Of a stretch of 64,000 nt of DNA, positions 8,392 to 19,824 are shown piece by piece. The notes beneath the pieces were generated by a model. That model was given only the letters and a program-made list of their open reading frames with translations. It had not been told where the DNA came from and made no database searches. The stretch's first letter is position 1. Each line of letters starts with the position of its first letter. The DNA is taken from assembly GCF_013306565.1 (NCBI RefSeq), contig NZ_PZPO01000001.1, positions 1,054,001 through 1,118,000 on the forward strand, written 5' to 3'. Position numbers and translations under genes: made by a program. Origin of the DNA: Hyphomicrobium sulfonivorans (GTDB lineage: Bacteria > Pseudomonadota > Alphaproteobacteria > Rhizobiales > Hyphomicrobiaceae).

Positions 8392-8835
8392 GTGCAGTCG
8401 TTCGAAAATGTCCACATTGAGGATGTGCCTGTGGAAGAGGCTTGGGCACGCCTCAGTAAGGACGAGAGCGCAGTACTGATCGACGTGCGGACACGTGCTG
8501 AGTGGACGTTCGTGGGCCTGCCCGACCTTTCGGGGATCGGGAAACGGGTTCTCACGGTTGAATGGCAGACGTATCCCGAAAGCGACGTCAATGCGGGCTT
8601 TGCGGAACGTTTGACTCAGGCGCTCGATGCGGCGAGCGCCACCAAAGACACAGAGTTGCTCTTCATTTGTCGATCCGGCGCACGCTCTCGCATGGCAGCG
8701 GAAGCTATGACGCGTGCCGGCTATCGACAGTGCAGAAACGTGGCGGACGGCTTTGAGGGGCCTCTCGATGCTGACCGCCATAGAGGGCAAGTAGCCGGCT
8801 GGAAGGCTGCCGGTCTTGCTTGGGTGCAAGGTTAG
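8392..8835 (+). CDS. Rhodanese-like sulfurtransferase, single domain
   Basis: 147 residues forming one rhodanese domain: VLIDVRTRAEWTFVGLPD near residue 30, LLFICRSGARSRMAAEAM near residue 93 with the active-site Cys in a CRSGARS loop, and VADGFEGPLD toward the end. The function is probably sulfur transfer, substrate unknown. The GTG at 8392 is chosen because a GGAGGA ribosome site lies 5 bp upstream; the GTG at 8374 lies before that site. It sits between the candidate origin and dnaA on the same strand, and the dnaA promoter probably lies in or after it. Confidence 0.88.
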   Translation: MQSFENVHIEDVPVEEAWARLSKDESAVLIDVRTRAEWTFVGLPDLSGIGKRVLTVEWQTYPESDVNAGFAERLTQALDAASATKDTELLFICRSGARSRMAAEAMTRAGYRQCRNVADGFEGPLDADRHRGQVAGWKAAGLAWVQG

Positions 8836-8969
8836 CGCACCCGATACGGAAGACCCAGATTCAGATCCATTGCGCACCCGCGGCGGCGGAGGGCGACGGT
8901 AGATCTTTGTCTGGGAGGCTTGAGGCGCAAGTCGACACAGTTCGATTACACAAGTGCGGGGGTTACAAC

Positions 8970-10556
8970 ATGCATACGATTCATAAAGCGGATCATTCCG
9001 TAACGGGCAGCTATGCGGGCGCTGCTCAGGGTGGAATGGAAGAGCGCGCTGTTGCTGAACCTATTTCAGCCGGTTCTCTTGCCTCGACGACAACAACCGC
9101 ATTGGCCACAACCGGCTCCGATGAGCCGCGTGGTCAGAAGGTGCGTGCGATGCTGCGTGCCCGTCTGGGCGACGACATCTACACGAGCTGGTTCAACGCG
9201 CTTGAGTTTGAAAGCTTCGATGGCGGCACGGTGCGTTTCTCGGTGCCGGTGAAGTTCCTGCGGACGTGGATTCAGTCGCACTATTCCGAAGATCTGCTCG
9301 ACTGCTGTCGCGCTGAGTTCAAGGGTGCGGAAAAGGTTGAGGTGGCGCTGCGCCAGCCGGGCAATCAGGCGGCTGCCCGCGTTGAGGCTGCGCCCGCTCC
9401 GAGCGAGCAGGCTGCCGCTCTGCGTAACAATGCGCAGCCCGATGCTGCTCAGCGTAACACGACGTTTGTTGCCCCGGCTCCGGCAGGCCGCACCAGCGTA
9501 GGTGGCTTTGAAGGCTCGCCACTTGATCCGCGCTATACGTTTGAAAGCTTTGTGGTTGGGCCCTCCAACCGCATGGCTCATGCTGGCGCGACGCAGGTGG
9601 CTGAAACGGCGCTGGGCGGCGTTCCGGGCTTCAACCCGCTGTATCTCCATTCGGCAGTTGGTCTCGGTAAAACGCATCTTCTCCATGCCATCGCCTGGGA
9701 AGTGAAGCGCCGTTCGCCGAACGCTCAGGTGCTGTATCTCACCGCCGAGCGTTTCCGTTATCAGTTCGTTGAAGCACTGCGTAGTCAGGACCCGCTCGCG
9801 TTCAAAGAGAAGTTCCGCGACATCAACGTGCTGCTGATCGACGATCTGGAATTCATGCACGGTGAGCGCACCGAGCAGGAGTTCGATCACATCATCAACT
9901 CGCTGCTGGATGGCGGCCGTCAGGTCGTTGTTGCGTCGGCACGCGCACCCAACCACGTTGAGCGTCTCAACGAGCGTATGCGTTCGCGTCTGCAGCGCGG
10001 TCTCGTCACCGAGATTGCAACGCTCGACTATGAGCTTCGTCTCAAGGTGCTTGAGACGCGTCTGGCCGAGAAGCGCGCGCTCGATCCGTCGTTCACGCTT
10101 GGCCGCGAGATCATCTCGCTGCTGGCAGAGCGCCTGACCGAAAGCGGCCGCGAGCTTGAGGGCGCCATCACACGCCTTTACGCAACGTGGCAGTATATGC
10201 GCACGGCGATCACGCCGGACGTTGCTGAAACGGTGATCCGCGATCTGGTGCAGGGCCTTGAGCCGCGTCGCATCAAGATCGAGGACATCCTGCGCATCGT
10301 GTCGCGTCACTTCGGCGTGTCGAAGGGCGATCTGCTTTCGCAGCGCCGTCATCGCTCGGTCGTGTGGCCGCGTCAGATCGGTATGTATCTGGCCAAGCAG
10401 CTCACCGCCCGGTCGCTGCCGGAAATCGGTCGCCGCTTCGGTAATCGCGACCATACTACGGTTTTGCATGCAATCCGTAAGATTGAAGGCGAGCTTTCAG
10501 GCAACCCCCGGCTCAAGGAAGAGCTGGAGGAACTGAAGCGTCTGCTCAGCCATTGA
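8970..10556 (+). CDS. dnaA: Chromosomal replication initiator DnaA
   Basis: Initiator ATPase that binds DnaA boxes and melts oriC. With the ATG at 8970 the product is 528 residues. Domain I begins at about residue 50 (VRAMLRARLGDDIYTSWFNAL), followed by a long Ala/Gln-rich linker. Domain III has Walker A GLGKTHLLHA near residue 230, Walker B LLIDDLEF (usually DDIQF or DDVQF) and the RMRSRL arginine finger. Domain IV has the DNA-binding signature FGNRDHTTVLHA. The N-terminal extension before domain I is longer than usual; an ATG at 9036 is an alternative. GANTC sites at 8858 and 8978 flank the start, as expected if CcrM methylation influences dnaA. Confidence 0.96.
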   Translation: MHTIHKADHSVTGSYAGAAQGGMEERAVAEPISAGSLASTTTTALATTGSDEPRGQKVRAMLRARLGDDIYTSWFNALEFESFDGGTVRFSVPVKFLRTWIQSHYSEDLLDCCRAEFKGAEKVEVALRQPGNQAAARVEAAPAPSEQAAALRNNAQPDAAQRNTTFVAPAPAGRTSVGGFEGSPLDPRYTFESFVVGPSNRMAHAGATQVAETALGGVPGFNPLYLHSAVGLGKTHLLHAIAWEVKRRSPNAQVLYLTAERFRYQFVEALRSQDPLAFKEKFRDINVLLIDDLEFMHGERTEQEFDHIINSLLDGGRQVVVASARAPNHVERLNERMRSRLQRGLVTEIATLDYELRLKVLETRLAEKRALDPSFTLGREIISLLAERLTESGRELEGAITRLYATWQYMRTAITPDVAETVIRDLVQGLEPRRIKIEDILRIVSRHFGVSKGDLLSQRRHRSVVWPRQIGMYLAKQLTARSLPEIGRRFGNRDHTTVLHAIRKIEGELSGNPRLKEELEELKRLLSH

Positions 10557-10905
10557 TGGCTAAGGCCCGTCCGGAACGGGCGGACCGTGCCCCGAGGGGT
10601 GCGGTCAGCCCTAGCGGGGAGGGGCGGCGTCGGTCTGGCGCCGCTCCTTTGTTGCTCAAGGGCCGCAAACGGCCCGCTTTCGTTATCGATGCGGCGAGCC
10701 GGCACCCCAGCCAGCTCTTGAAAACGACAGCCGCATCGGGGCATGCTGCCCTGGGGCGAATCCTATCGAAGACCGCCAATTTCTGGTCCTGCCAAGCTTC
10801 CCCCTCGCCAATTGGCCGTCCTGCGACCTCGAACGGGGACGACCTCCGCCGAGGGTGTGCGGAACGGGACAGTCGGTTCCAATTGAACCCGCCGAGGATC
10901 GATCC
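10557..10905 (+). terminator. dnaA-dnaN intergenic region with GC-rich stem-loops
   Basis: 349 bp with no gene. It has a hairpin at 10621-10647 (9-bp stem GGGGCGGCG with one G-T pair, followed by TTTGTT) and another at 10660-10675 (GGGCCG-CAAA-CGGCCC). These could end or attenuate the dnaA transcript. A further imperfect inverted repeat lies around 10580-10607. The dnaN promoter must lie downstream of these; I see no clear one. Confidence 0.45.
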
Positions 10906-12024
10906 ATGCGGCTTGTGATTGAACGTGGTGAACTATTGCGGGCGCTCGGCCATGTGACGAGCGTGGTCGAACGCAGAACCACGATCCCGATCCTTTCCAA
11001 CGTGCTGCTGGTGGCGCGTGAGGGAACGCTTGAATTCAAGGCCACTGACCTTGAGCGCGAAGTCATCGAGAGCGTCGCTGCCGATGTGCAGCAGCCTGGC
11101 GCGGTCACGGTACCGGCGCACATGCTGCATGACATCGTCCGCAAGCTGCCGGATGGCAGTCAGGTCGATATTCGCCGCGACGCCGAGAAGGAGCGCCTGA
11201 CGCTCACTGCCGGACAGGCGCGCTTCGCTTTGCAGACGCTGCCCGCGGAAGACTTCCCCGACATCGGCATCGGCGAGATGGGGCAGGAGTTTGAGCTCGC
11301 GGCCCAGGATCTGAAGCGCCTGATCGACAAGACGCGCTTTGCGATCTCGACCGAAGAAACCCGCTACTATCTCAACGGCATCTATTTCCACACCGCGCAA
11401 AGTGATGGCGAAACGCGCCTGCGTGCGGTGGCAACCGATGGTCACCGTCTGGCGCAGGTTGAGCTGCCGCTGCCGGGCGGCGCTGAGGGCATGCCGGGCG
11501 TCATCATTCCACGCAAGACCGTGCACGAGCTGAACCGCCTGATCGAAGACAGCGCTGCCGGTGTGAAGGTTGCAGTCAGCCCCGCGAAGGTGCGGTTCGA
11601 GATTGGTTCCGTCACGCTCACCTCGAAGCTGATCGACGGCACGTTCCCAGACTATGGCCGCGTCATTCCGCAGGGCAACGACAAGGAAATGACGGTCTCC
11701 AACGCTGAGTTCATTTCGGCTGTTGACCGCGTCTCCACCATTGCTTCGGAGCGCGGCAAGGCTGTGAAGCTGAACATCCAGCCCGACAAGCTAGTGCTTT
11801 CGGTGAACAATCCGGAAGGCGGCAGCGCCACGGAAGAGATTGGCGTCGAGTACGACGCGCAGCCGCTGGAAATCGGCTTCAACGCCAAGTATCTGCTGGA
11901 TATCGCCAGCCAGCTTGAGGGCGAACGCGCCTGTTTCAAGCTGGCCGATCCGGGCTCGCCGACGATGGTGAACGACCCGAGCGATGAAGCCGCGCTCTAT
12001 GTTCTGATGCCGATGCGGGTTTAG
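10906..12024 (+). CDS. dnaN: DNA polymerase III beta subunit (sliding clamp)
   Basis: Ring-shaped processivity clamp of the replicative polymerase. 372 residues, normal for the family. It starts MRLVIERGELLRALGHVTSVVERRTTIPILSN and carries the central ATDGHRLA motif and the C-terminal VLMPMRV that closes beta clamps (hydrophobic pocket region). The ATG at 10906 follows GAGGATC; a longer frame from 10855 is rejected because the family begins here. The gene lies between dnaA and recF in the conserved dnaA-dnaN-recF-gyrB series. Confidence 0.97.
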   Translation: MRLVIERGELLRALGHVTSVVERRTTIPILSNVLLVAREGTLEFKATDLEREVIESVAADVQQPGAVTVPAHMLHDIVRKLPDGSQVDIRRDAEKERLTLTAGQARFALQTLPAEDFPDIGIGEMGQEFELAAQDLKRLIDKTRFAISTEETRYYLNGIYFHTAQSDGETRLRAVATDGHRLAQVELPLPGGAEGMPGVIIPRKTVHELNRLIEDSAAGVKVAVSPAKVRFEIGSVTLTSKLIDGTFPDYGRVIPQGNDKEMTVSNAEFISAVDRVSTIASERGKAVKLNIQPDKLVLSVNNPEGGSATEEIGVEYDAQPLEIGFNAKYLLDIASQLEGERACFKLADPGSPTMVNDPSDEAALYVLMPMRV

Positions 12025-12237
12025 AAGCGGCTGTTTCCCGGCCCGTCCTCCGCCCTGCATGAAGGGTATGGCGCGTGGATTGGACAACGGGTTGAGGCTC
12101 AGTAGAGTGCGTCCGGAAAAGCAGCTACAGTCCTTCCGCGATTCAACGAAGTGCTGAAAGGCTCCAGAGTGCGAGTACCCTTCGGCCCGGCCGGACGGGT
12201 CCAGAAGCAACCGGCGGCACCCGCGAAGCGAACCTGA

Positions 12238-13425
12238 ATGTCCGCAGAAAAACTTTGGGTCGAGCGGCTCACGCTCTCCAACTTTCGCAATTATGCGCAC
12301 GCGACGATCGAAGCCGGGCCGGAGCCGCAGGTGCTTATCGGCGCGAACGGTGCTGGCAAAACCAATCTGCTGGAAGCGATTTCGCTGCTGACGCCGGGGC
12401 AGGGAATGCGTCGCGTGTCCTATCCGGATCTGGCGCGTGGCAGTGGCGATGGCGGCTGGGCGGTCGCGGCGCACACGCATACGCACGTTGGCGCGGTTGA
12501 TATCGGCACCGGGCTGCTGGCCGAAAATGCCGTCAGTGAACGTGCCGGCCGCATCGTCCGGATCAACGGCGAAAACGCCGGAGCGGGCGCGCTGGCCGAT
12601 CTCGTCGAGGTGATGTGGGTGACGCCGGCAATGGACGGCCTGTTCACGGGCGCGGGCTCGGAACGGCGCCGGTTTCTCGACCGGCTGATCCTGTGCTTCG
12701 ATCCACATTACCGTACCGGCGCCTCGCGATTTGAACGCGCGATGCAGCAGCGCAACCGGCTGCTGGCCGACGGCGTGCGCGATCCTTCCCGGTTCGAAGG
12801 TCTTGAGCTGCTGATGGCGGAGACGGGCGTTGCGATTGCAGCTGCTCGCGCTGAAGCGGTGACGGGCCTGGCCGCGATCATGGCCGAGCGCGCGGTGCGC
12901 GATCCGTCGTCGCCGTTCCCACCGGCCAGCCTCGCTTTGGAGGGCGCGCTGGAGGCGGATCTGGAGCGCATGGCGGCGGTTGAGGTGGAAGACGTTTACA
13001 TGCAGCGGCTGCGGGCCGGGCGCGAGCGCGACCGGGCGGCAGGGCGAACGCTGGATGGCCCGCACCGCTCCGATCTGATCGTTTCGCATGCCCCGAAAAG
13101 TATGCCCGCCCGCCTATGTTCTACCGGTGAGCAGAAGGCGCTGCTGATCGGCCTTGTGCTGGCCCATGCAGAGCTTGTGGCGCGTCGGCGCGATGCGGCG
13201 CCGATCCTGTTGCTCGACGAGGTAACGGCCCATCTGGATGCAGATCGGAGGGCCGCATTATTCGCGGAAATACTGCGCCTTGGCGTCCAGGCATGGATGA
13301 CCGGCACCGACGAACAGGCGTTTTCATGGTTGACCGACAGGGCCCGATTCCGCCGTGTGAGCGATGGCGTTTTGGAGACTTTTGCGCCACGGTATGAACA
13401 AGGTGCCGCATCACCTTCTAACTAG
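12238..13425 (+). CDS. recF: DNA replication and repair protein RecF
   Basis: SMC-like ATPase that helps load RecA at single-strand gaps. 395 residues. Motifs: LTLSNFRNY at the N-terminus, Walker A GANGAGKTNLLEA at about residues 35-47, DGPHRSDL, the ABC-type signature STGEQKALLIGL, and Walker B PILLLDEVTAHLD. All are intact. Separated from dnaN by 213 bp and followed by gyrB 112 bp later. Confidence 0.96.
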   Translation: MSAEKLWVERLTLSNFRNYAHATIEAGPEPQVLIGANGAGKTNLLEAISLLTPGQGMRRVSYPDLARGSGDGGWAVAAHTHTHVGAVDIGTGLLAENAVSERAGRIVRINGENAGAGALADLVEVMWVTPAMDGLFTGAGSERRRFLDRLILCFDPHYRTGASRFERAMQQRNRLLADGVRDPSRFEGLELLMAETGVAIAAARAEAVTGLAAIMAERAVRDPSSPFPPASLALEGALEADLERMAAVEVEDVYMQRLRAGRERDRAAGRTLDGPHRSDLIVSHAPKSMPARLCSTGEQKALLIGLVLAHAELVARRRDAAPILLLDEVTAHLDADRRAALFAEILRLGVQAWMTGTDEQAFSWLTDRARFRRVSDGVLETFAPRYEQGAASPSN

Positions 13426-13497
13426 CTGAAATAATACCTATTTTTGTTATGTATAGGGCGCCTGTGAGGGTGCTTTCTGTGGGGCCTTGTGCTATAG

Positions 13498-15975
<2,478 letters not shown>

Positions 15976-16118
15976 TGTTGCGCGAGTGACGGCTGCCTGC
16001 TTCGGTCGTGTCATTATGCGCGGCGGAAGGTCAGCGGTGCGTGCAATGTCGGCTGACGTCAGTTGTGCGCGGGCAGCTGTTTCGAGCCGGAGCGCTTTGC
16101 AGACGCGCGCCGCTCGCT

Positions 16119-16994
16119 TTACCGCACCAGCAGAAGCGGACATTCCAGCGCACGCGTGAGGGGGCGCAAGCTGGCTTCCGGTGCAATCAATCGGCCGCCG
16201 TACTGCGCCAGCGCCAGCCCGGGCTTGTGTACGCGCAGCATGTCTAGAAGCGGCGCAGGGTCGTCGTTGGCAGCAAGCACGCTCTCAACGCTCACGCGGC
16301 TTTCAAACTCCGGATCGGCGCAAAGTATGCGCGCTTCAGATTCCATCCAGCCAAGTTCATCTGCAACGTTGCCCACCACGCAAAGCCGCACCTGGCTGTC
16401 ATTCGTTTCCGCGATGCGCAGGGCGGTTTTGAGCATTGGACCCAGACGATAGAACTCCTCAACCACGGCAACCAGAGGGCCTTCCGAACGCCGCGCGAGT
16501 GGCCCGGTGACGATAACGCCGGTGGTGTCGCGCACTTGCTCGAAAAGATTGGCCAGCCGCGTCCCATCGCCAGCGGTTAATGGCTCGCATACCGCAATGA
16601 CATTCCAGGGGCCGTTCATCGCACACGCAAGCGAGAGCGCGCGCAACGGATCATCGCGCATCACGCGTGACTGGCACGGCAGGCCGGCTGCGCTGGCAGC
16701 TTCCGCCACCTGCTGATGCAGCGCTGCCGCGAGCGCGCGCATCTTGCGCTCAAGCGTTTCCACCGGCAGCGGTTCCCAGTCGCCGCCGGATGTGCTGATC
16801 GTGCGCGCGAATGGAAACTCCGCGAAGTCGAACAGCTGCTGATCCTCGACATAGAGACTTTCAACTTCGGCCTGAAACGTTTTGCCCAGCACCATGGCCG
16901 CGTCGATGGCAAAGCGGCTGACCGTTGGTGATCCGCCATGCCACAGCACAACGCGTCCGCTACGTTCGCCGGCGGCGGCCACATGCGCAATCAT
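16119..16994 (-). CDS. Usp-like protein of unknown function, coupled to a Lon-like ATPase
   Basis: 291 residues. The N-terminal half (VVLWHGGSPTVSRFAIDAAMVLGKTFQAEVESLYV) and the second half, starting about residue 180 (GPLVAVVEEFYRLGPMLKTALRIA), each look like the first strand and helix of a universal stress protein domain. The C-terminus PLTRALECPLLLVR resembles the Usp end. A tandem Usp-like fold is therefore likely, but the classical glycine-rich ATP loop is not clear. The ATG overlaps the stop of the Lon-like gene by four bases (ATGA), so translation is coupled and the two products probably act together. Specific function unknown. Confidence 0.6.
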   Translation of the reverse strand: MIAHVAAAGERSGRVVLWHGGSPTVSRFAIDAAMVLGKTFQAEVESLYVEDQQLFDFAEFPFARTISTSGGDWEPLPVETLERKMRALAAALHQQVAEAASAAGLPCQSRVMRDDPLRALSLACAMNGPWNVIAVCEPLTAGDGTRLANLFEQVRDTTGVIVTGPLARRSEGPLVAVVEEFYRLGPMLKTALRIAETNDSQVRLCVVGNVADELGWMESEARILCADPEFESRVSVESVLAANDDPAPLLDMLRVHKPGLALAQYGGRLIAPEASLRPLTRALECPLLLVR

Positions 16995-18883
16995 GGCATT
17001 GCCCGGCGCGTTTCGTGTTCAGTGGCGTCGTCGCCGTAGAAGTGCTGCAAAGCGTGCGCTACGTCGTCCGCTGACACGGTTTTGCGATCTTCGTTGTCGG
17101 CCCAATGGTCGGCGGCGCGACAAAGATCCACCAGTTCCGAAACCGGCAGCGCCAGCAAGCCGGGATCGCCCGCCCGTTGCGTCGCTTCGTTTATCAGCAT
17201 GGCGACAGCTTCAGCATTGAATGGCCGGAGGTCGTGCTTCTCGACTATGTACGCAACGAGGCCCGCAAATTTCGCGATGTTAGTCGTCGACTTTGAGACG
17301 GCTTCCTCGAATGGGGCGCGTGATTTAAACGCGCGCACCAGCGCTGGATGGCTGGCCTTCAGCAGCTTCAACGCGGCATCGCTGGCAATCAGCACCAGCT
17401 TCACGTTGAACGGAAGAGGTTCCAGCGTTGGGATCTCGTCGCCGATGACGCCAACGGGATCGGTTGGCGGATCGAAGCGAATTTCCGATGTTTCAAGCGC
17501 GCGCAGCAACGAGGAAACAGCAGCGCCTGCGCTCAGCAGTGCATCGGCCTCAAGCAAAAGAAAGCCGCCGTTGGCCCTATGCAGCGCGCCGGGTCGAATA
17601 CGCACGATGCGCGGCTGGCCATCGCTGTCATGGGCAAGCTCAACGCGCCCAAACAGGTTCGAGTAGCTTGGGTTTGTTTCTTCCGCGATCGGTGCGCCAC
17701 CGTTGCCGTTACCTGGCGATGCAGCCATCACATGCACGCCATAGCGCGCGAACCGCGGATGTGCCGCCGCCGATTGCACAAGCCGCACGCTGCCGCCTTC
17801 GCGCTGGGTTGTCCGGCCAGCAGCGGAGCCGGCATCGTTTGTTTCGGCGTGCGCGACGAACAGACCGGCATTGCTGATCATGTCGCTGCCCGCAGCTTCG
17901 AGATAGTCTGTAACGCCATCGATCTCGGCGAAGTCGGCGTGCACTTTTTCGAGCGCGGCTTGCACATGTCGTCCGGCGATCTCGGCGGTCAATGCATCGA
18001 GCCGCGCGCAACGGTGCTCTTCCGTTTCGGTATTGTCGCTGACGATTTTGGCGAGCTCTGCTTCGACGGCGGCGATCTTGGTTTCGACCTCGCGCTGCAT
18101 TGCCTCCGGTATGGCGTTGAAGACATCGGTCTTCACAACCTTGCCTTCGAGGATCGGTGCGACGGCAATTCCGGCTGGCGTACGCAGCAACGCGATGTTC
18201 TGGGCTTCGGCTTCCTGCTGCAATGCCTGCAGTGCATCCTCGCGCCGGAAGCGGTGCTCTTCCTCGATCATGCGGCGCTTGAGATCAAAATCATCAGCGG
18301 CAAACGCGGCGGGCAGAGCTTCGGCCAGTTCATCAACCGCCAGCGCCATCTTCTGCGCAAACACCTTGGCTGTGCCAGCTGGCAGTTTCAGCGCGCGAAA
18401 ACCATTCTCGGCATCGAAGGCGTTGACGTAGATCCAGTCATCGGGGCGCTCCAGATCGGCGGCCACGCTGCGCAGGATGGTGCGCGTTGCGGTACGGCGG
18501 CCGCTGCCTTCCTCGCCGGTGACAAGGATGTGGTAGCCGGAGCCCTTCATGCTGGCGGCGAAGGTCAGTGCCTCCAGCGCTTTTTCCTGCCCGACCGGAG
18601 CAGGCGATGGTGTCAGCTCGGCGGTGGTCTTGAAGCCAAGCTCGGCTGCATCGATTGCCGGCATCGGCATGCTGCTGACCTTGGTGGTCTTTCTGGCCCA
18701 AAGCTTTGTGCCGGTTTTTGTTGCGGCAGCTTCGGTGGCGCTGGCAGCATCGGTTGCTGTCGCCGATGCGACTGCGGCCGTCATCGCCGACGCCGAAGCA
18801 TCGCCGCTCTGCGCATCAGCGTCCGTTTCGGTCGCCTGCGCGACAGCCTTGCCCTTGCCTGGCATGAAGCGTTTGAAGAACAT
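16991..18883 (-). CDS. Lon-related AAA+ ATPase (AAA_32 type) without a protease domain
   Basis: 630 residues from the ATG at 18883. After an Ala/Thr-rich low-complexity stretch (residues about 15-60) comes a segment typical of 'Lon-related putative ATP-dependent proteases': PVGQEKALEALTFA, then a Walker-A-like GEEGSGRRT near residues 123-131 with Arg where Lys is usual. A coiled-coil-like region (about 200-300) follows, then NLFGRVE, ADGG-like HRANGGFLLLEAD, and a small helical end with VSADDVAHAL. Full-length relatives continue into a Ser-Lys Lon protease domain containing a PKDGPSAG motif; here the frame stops before it, at the ATGA overlap with the Usp-like gene. It may be an unfoldase or a degenerate family member. 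Confidence 0.72.
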   Translation of the reverse strand: MFFKRFMPGKGKAVAQATETDADAQSGDASASAMTAAVASATATDAASATEAAATKTGTKLWARKTTKVSSMPMPAIDAAELGFKTTAELTPSPAPVGQEKALEALTFAASMKGSGYHILVTGEEGSGRRTATRTILRSVAADLERPDDWIYVNAFDAENGFRALKLPAGTAKVFAQKMALAVDELAEALPAAFAADDFDLKRRMIEEEHRFRREDALQALQQEAEAQNIALLRTPAGIAVAPILEGKVVKTDVFNAIPEAMQREVETKIAAVEAELAKIVSDNTETEEHRCARLDALTAEIAGRHVQAALEKVHADFAEIDGVTDYLEAAGSDMISNAGLFVAHAETNDAGSAAGRTTQREGGSVRLVQSAAAHPRFARYGVHVMAASPGNGNGGAPIAEETNPSYSNLFGRVELAHDSDGQPRIVRIRPGALHRANGGFLLLEADALLSAGAAVSSLLRALETSEIRFDPPTDPVGVIGDEIPTLEPLPFNVKLVLIASDAALKLLKASHPALVRAFKSRAPFEEAVSKSTTNIAKFAGLVAYIVEKHDLRPFNAEAVAMLINEATQRAGDPGLLALPVSELVDLCRAADHWADNEDRKTVSADDVAHALQHFYGDDATEHETRRAMP

Positions 18884-19044
18884 GCAGCCGGCGCCCGTCC
18901 CTCGATGAGTTGCCGAAATTCGTAGAGCACGACACGCGAAAACAATATCGACGAGGCCGATGGGTGCTGCGCACCCGCCACCGACTCGTGATGTTGGCTT
19001 CACCCCCGATGTCATGCCTGATTGCAGCGACGCATGGTGGTCAA

Positions 19045-19689
19045 ATGACGGCAACGGCGGAAAATTCCGGGGAAACCGGCGACAATGTCGCGGCAGAGCA
19101 TGGCGACGATGGCCAAAATTGTGATCGCGCGGACACTATAGGCGGCGTGGCAGGCGCCTCTTTGCATCATCAAGTTGTGCCACTGCAGGCCATAAGCGGC
19201 GCTGCGGATGACGTCGCAAATGCCGCCGCGGCCTGTGCTGAAGCCGACGCGTTTTCCCGTGACGCAACTACGCGCGATGTATGCCGCGGGGTCGGTCGGT
19301 TGTTACGCTCGATGTCATTCGCTGTTGTTCGCGAGCTGGTGTTGCCGAACGGAAGGCGCGCGGACGTCGTCGGTCTTTCTCCGTCCGGCGCCATCTGGAT
19401 CGTGGAGGTGAAATCGTGCGTGGACGATTTTCGCGTCGATCAGAAATGGCCGGAATATATGGAATTCGCAGACGCGCTGTTCTTCGCGGTGTCGCCGCAA
19501 TTTCCGCAGGAGTTATTGCCGGCTGAAACCGGACTGATGCTGGCGGACCGATATGGCGGAGAGATCGTGCGCGAGGCACCGGAAGAACGTCTCGCCGCTG
19601 CTCGCCGCAAGGCAATGACGCTGCGCTTTGCGCGCGCAGCAGCCTTTAGCCTGCAGATGCTGGCAGACCCGGATATCGAGCGTGCCTGA
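19045..19689 (+). CDS. mmcB: MmcB family DNA repair protein
   Basis: Alphaproteobacterial putative nuclease-like protein linked to the SOS/ImuB mutagenesis response. The conserved part occupies roughly residues 75-214: VCRGVGRLLRSMSFAVVRELVLPNGRRADVVGL, IWIVEVKSCVDDFRVDQKWPEY and REAPEERLAAARRKAMTLRFARAAA. This arrangement (ADxx...EVKS) resembles a PD-(D/E)xK nuclease core. The ATG at 19045 leaves about 75 extra low-complexity residues before the domain, more than usual, so the true start may be further in. Divergent from the Lon-like gene. Confidence 0.8.
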   Translation: MTATAENSGETGDNVAAEHGDDGQNCDRADTIGGVAGASLHHQVVPLQAISGAADDVANAAAACAEADAFSRDATTRDVCRGVGRLLRSMSFAVVRELVLPNGRRADVVGLSPSGAIWIVEVKSCVDDFRVDQKWPEYMEFADALFFAVSPQFPQELLPAETGLMLADRYGGEIVREAPEERLAAARRKAMTLRFARAAAFSLQMLADPDIERA

Positions 19690-19713
19690 GCATTGCGCTG
19701 CGCCAAGACGATG

Positions 19714-19744
19714 ATCGCTTCGGACTCTATTAGTCCGAAGCGAT
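19714..19744. repeat. Perfect 13-bp inverted repeat between convergent genes
   Basis: ATCGCTTCGGACT at 19714-19726 and its exact complement at 19732-19744, with a 5-base spacer. It lies between the stops of mmcB (plus) and regA (minus), where a bidirectional terminator would be expected, but neither side has a T tract. Confidence 0.7.
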
Positions 19745-19824
19745 GAATCATCAGTCTCAGCCATCGAGAAAAACCAGAGCGCGCATGCCATTCGCAAACA
19801 GCGATCGCGCTCCAGTCTGCCGAA

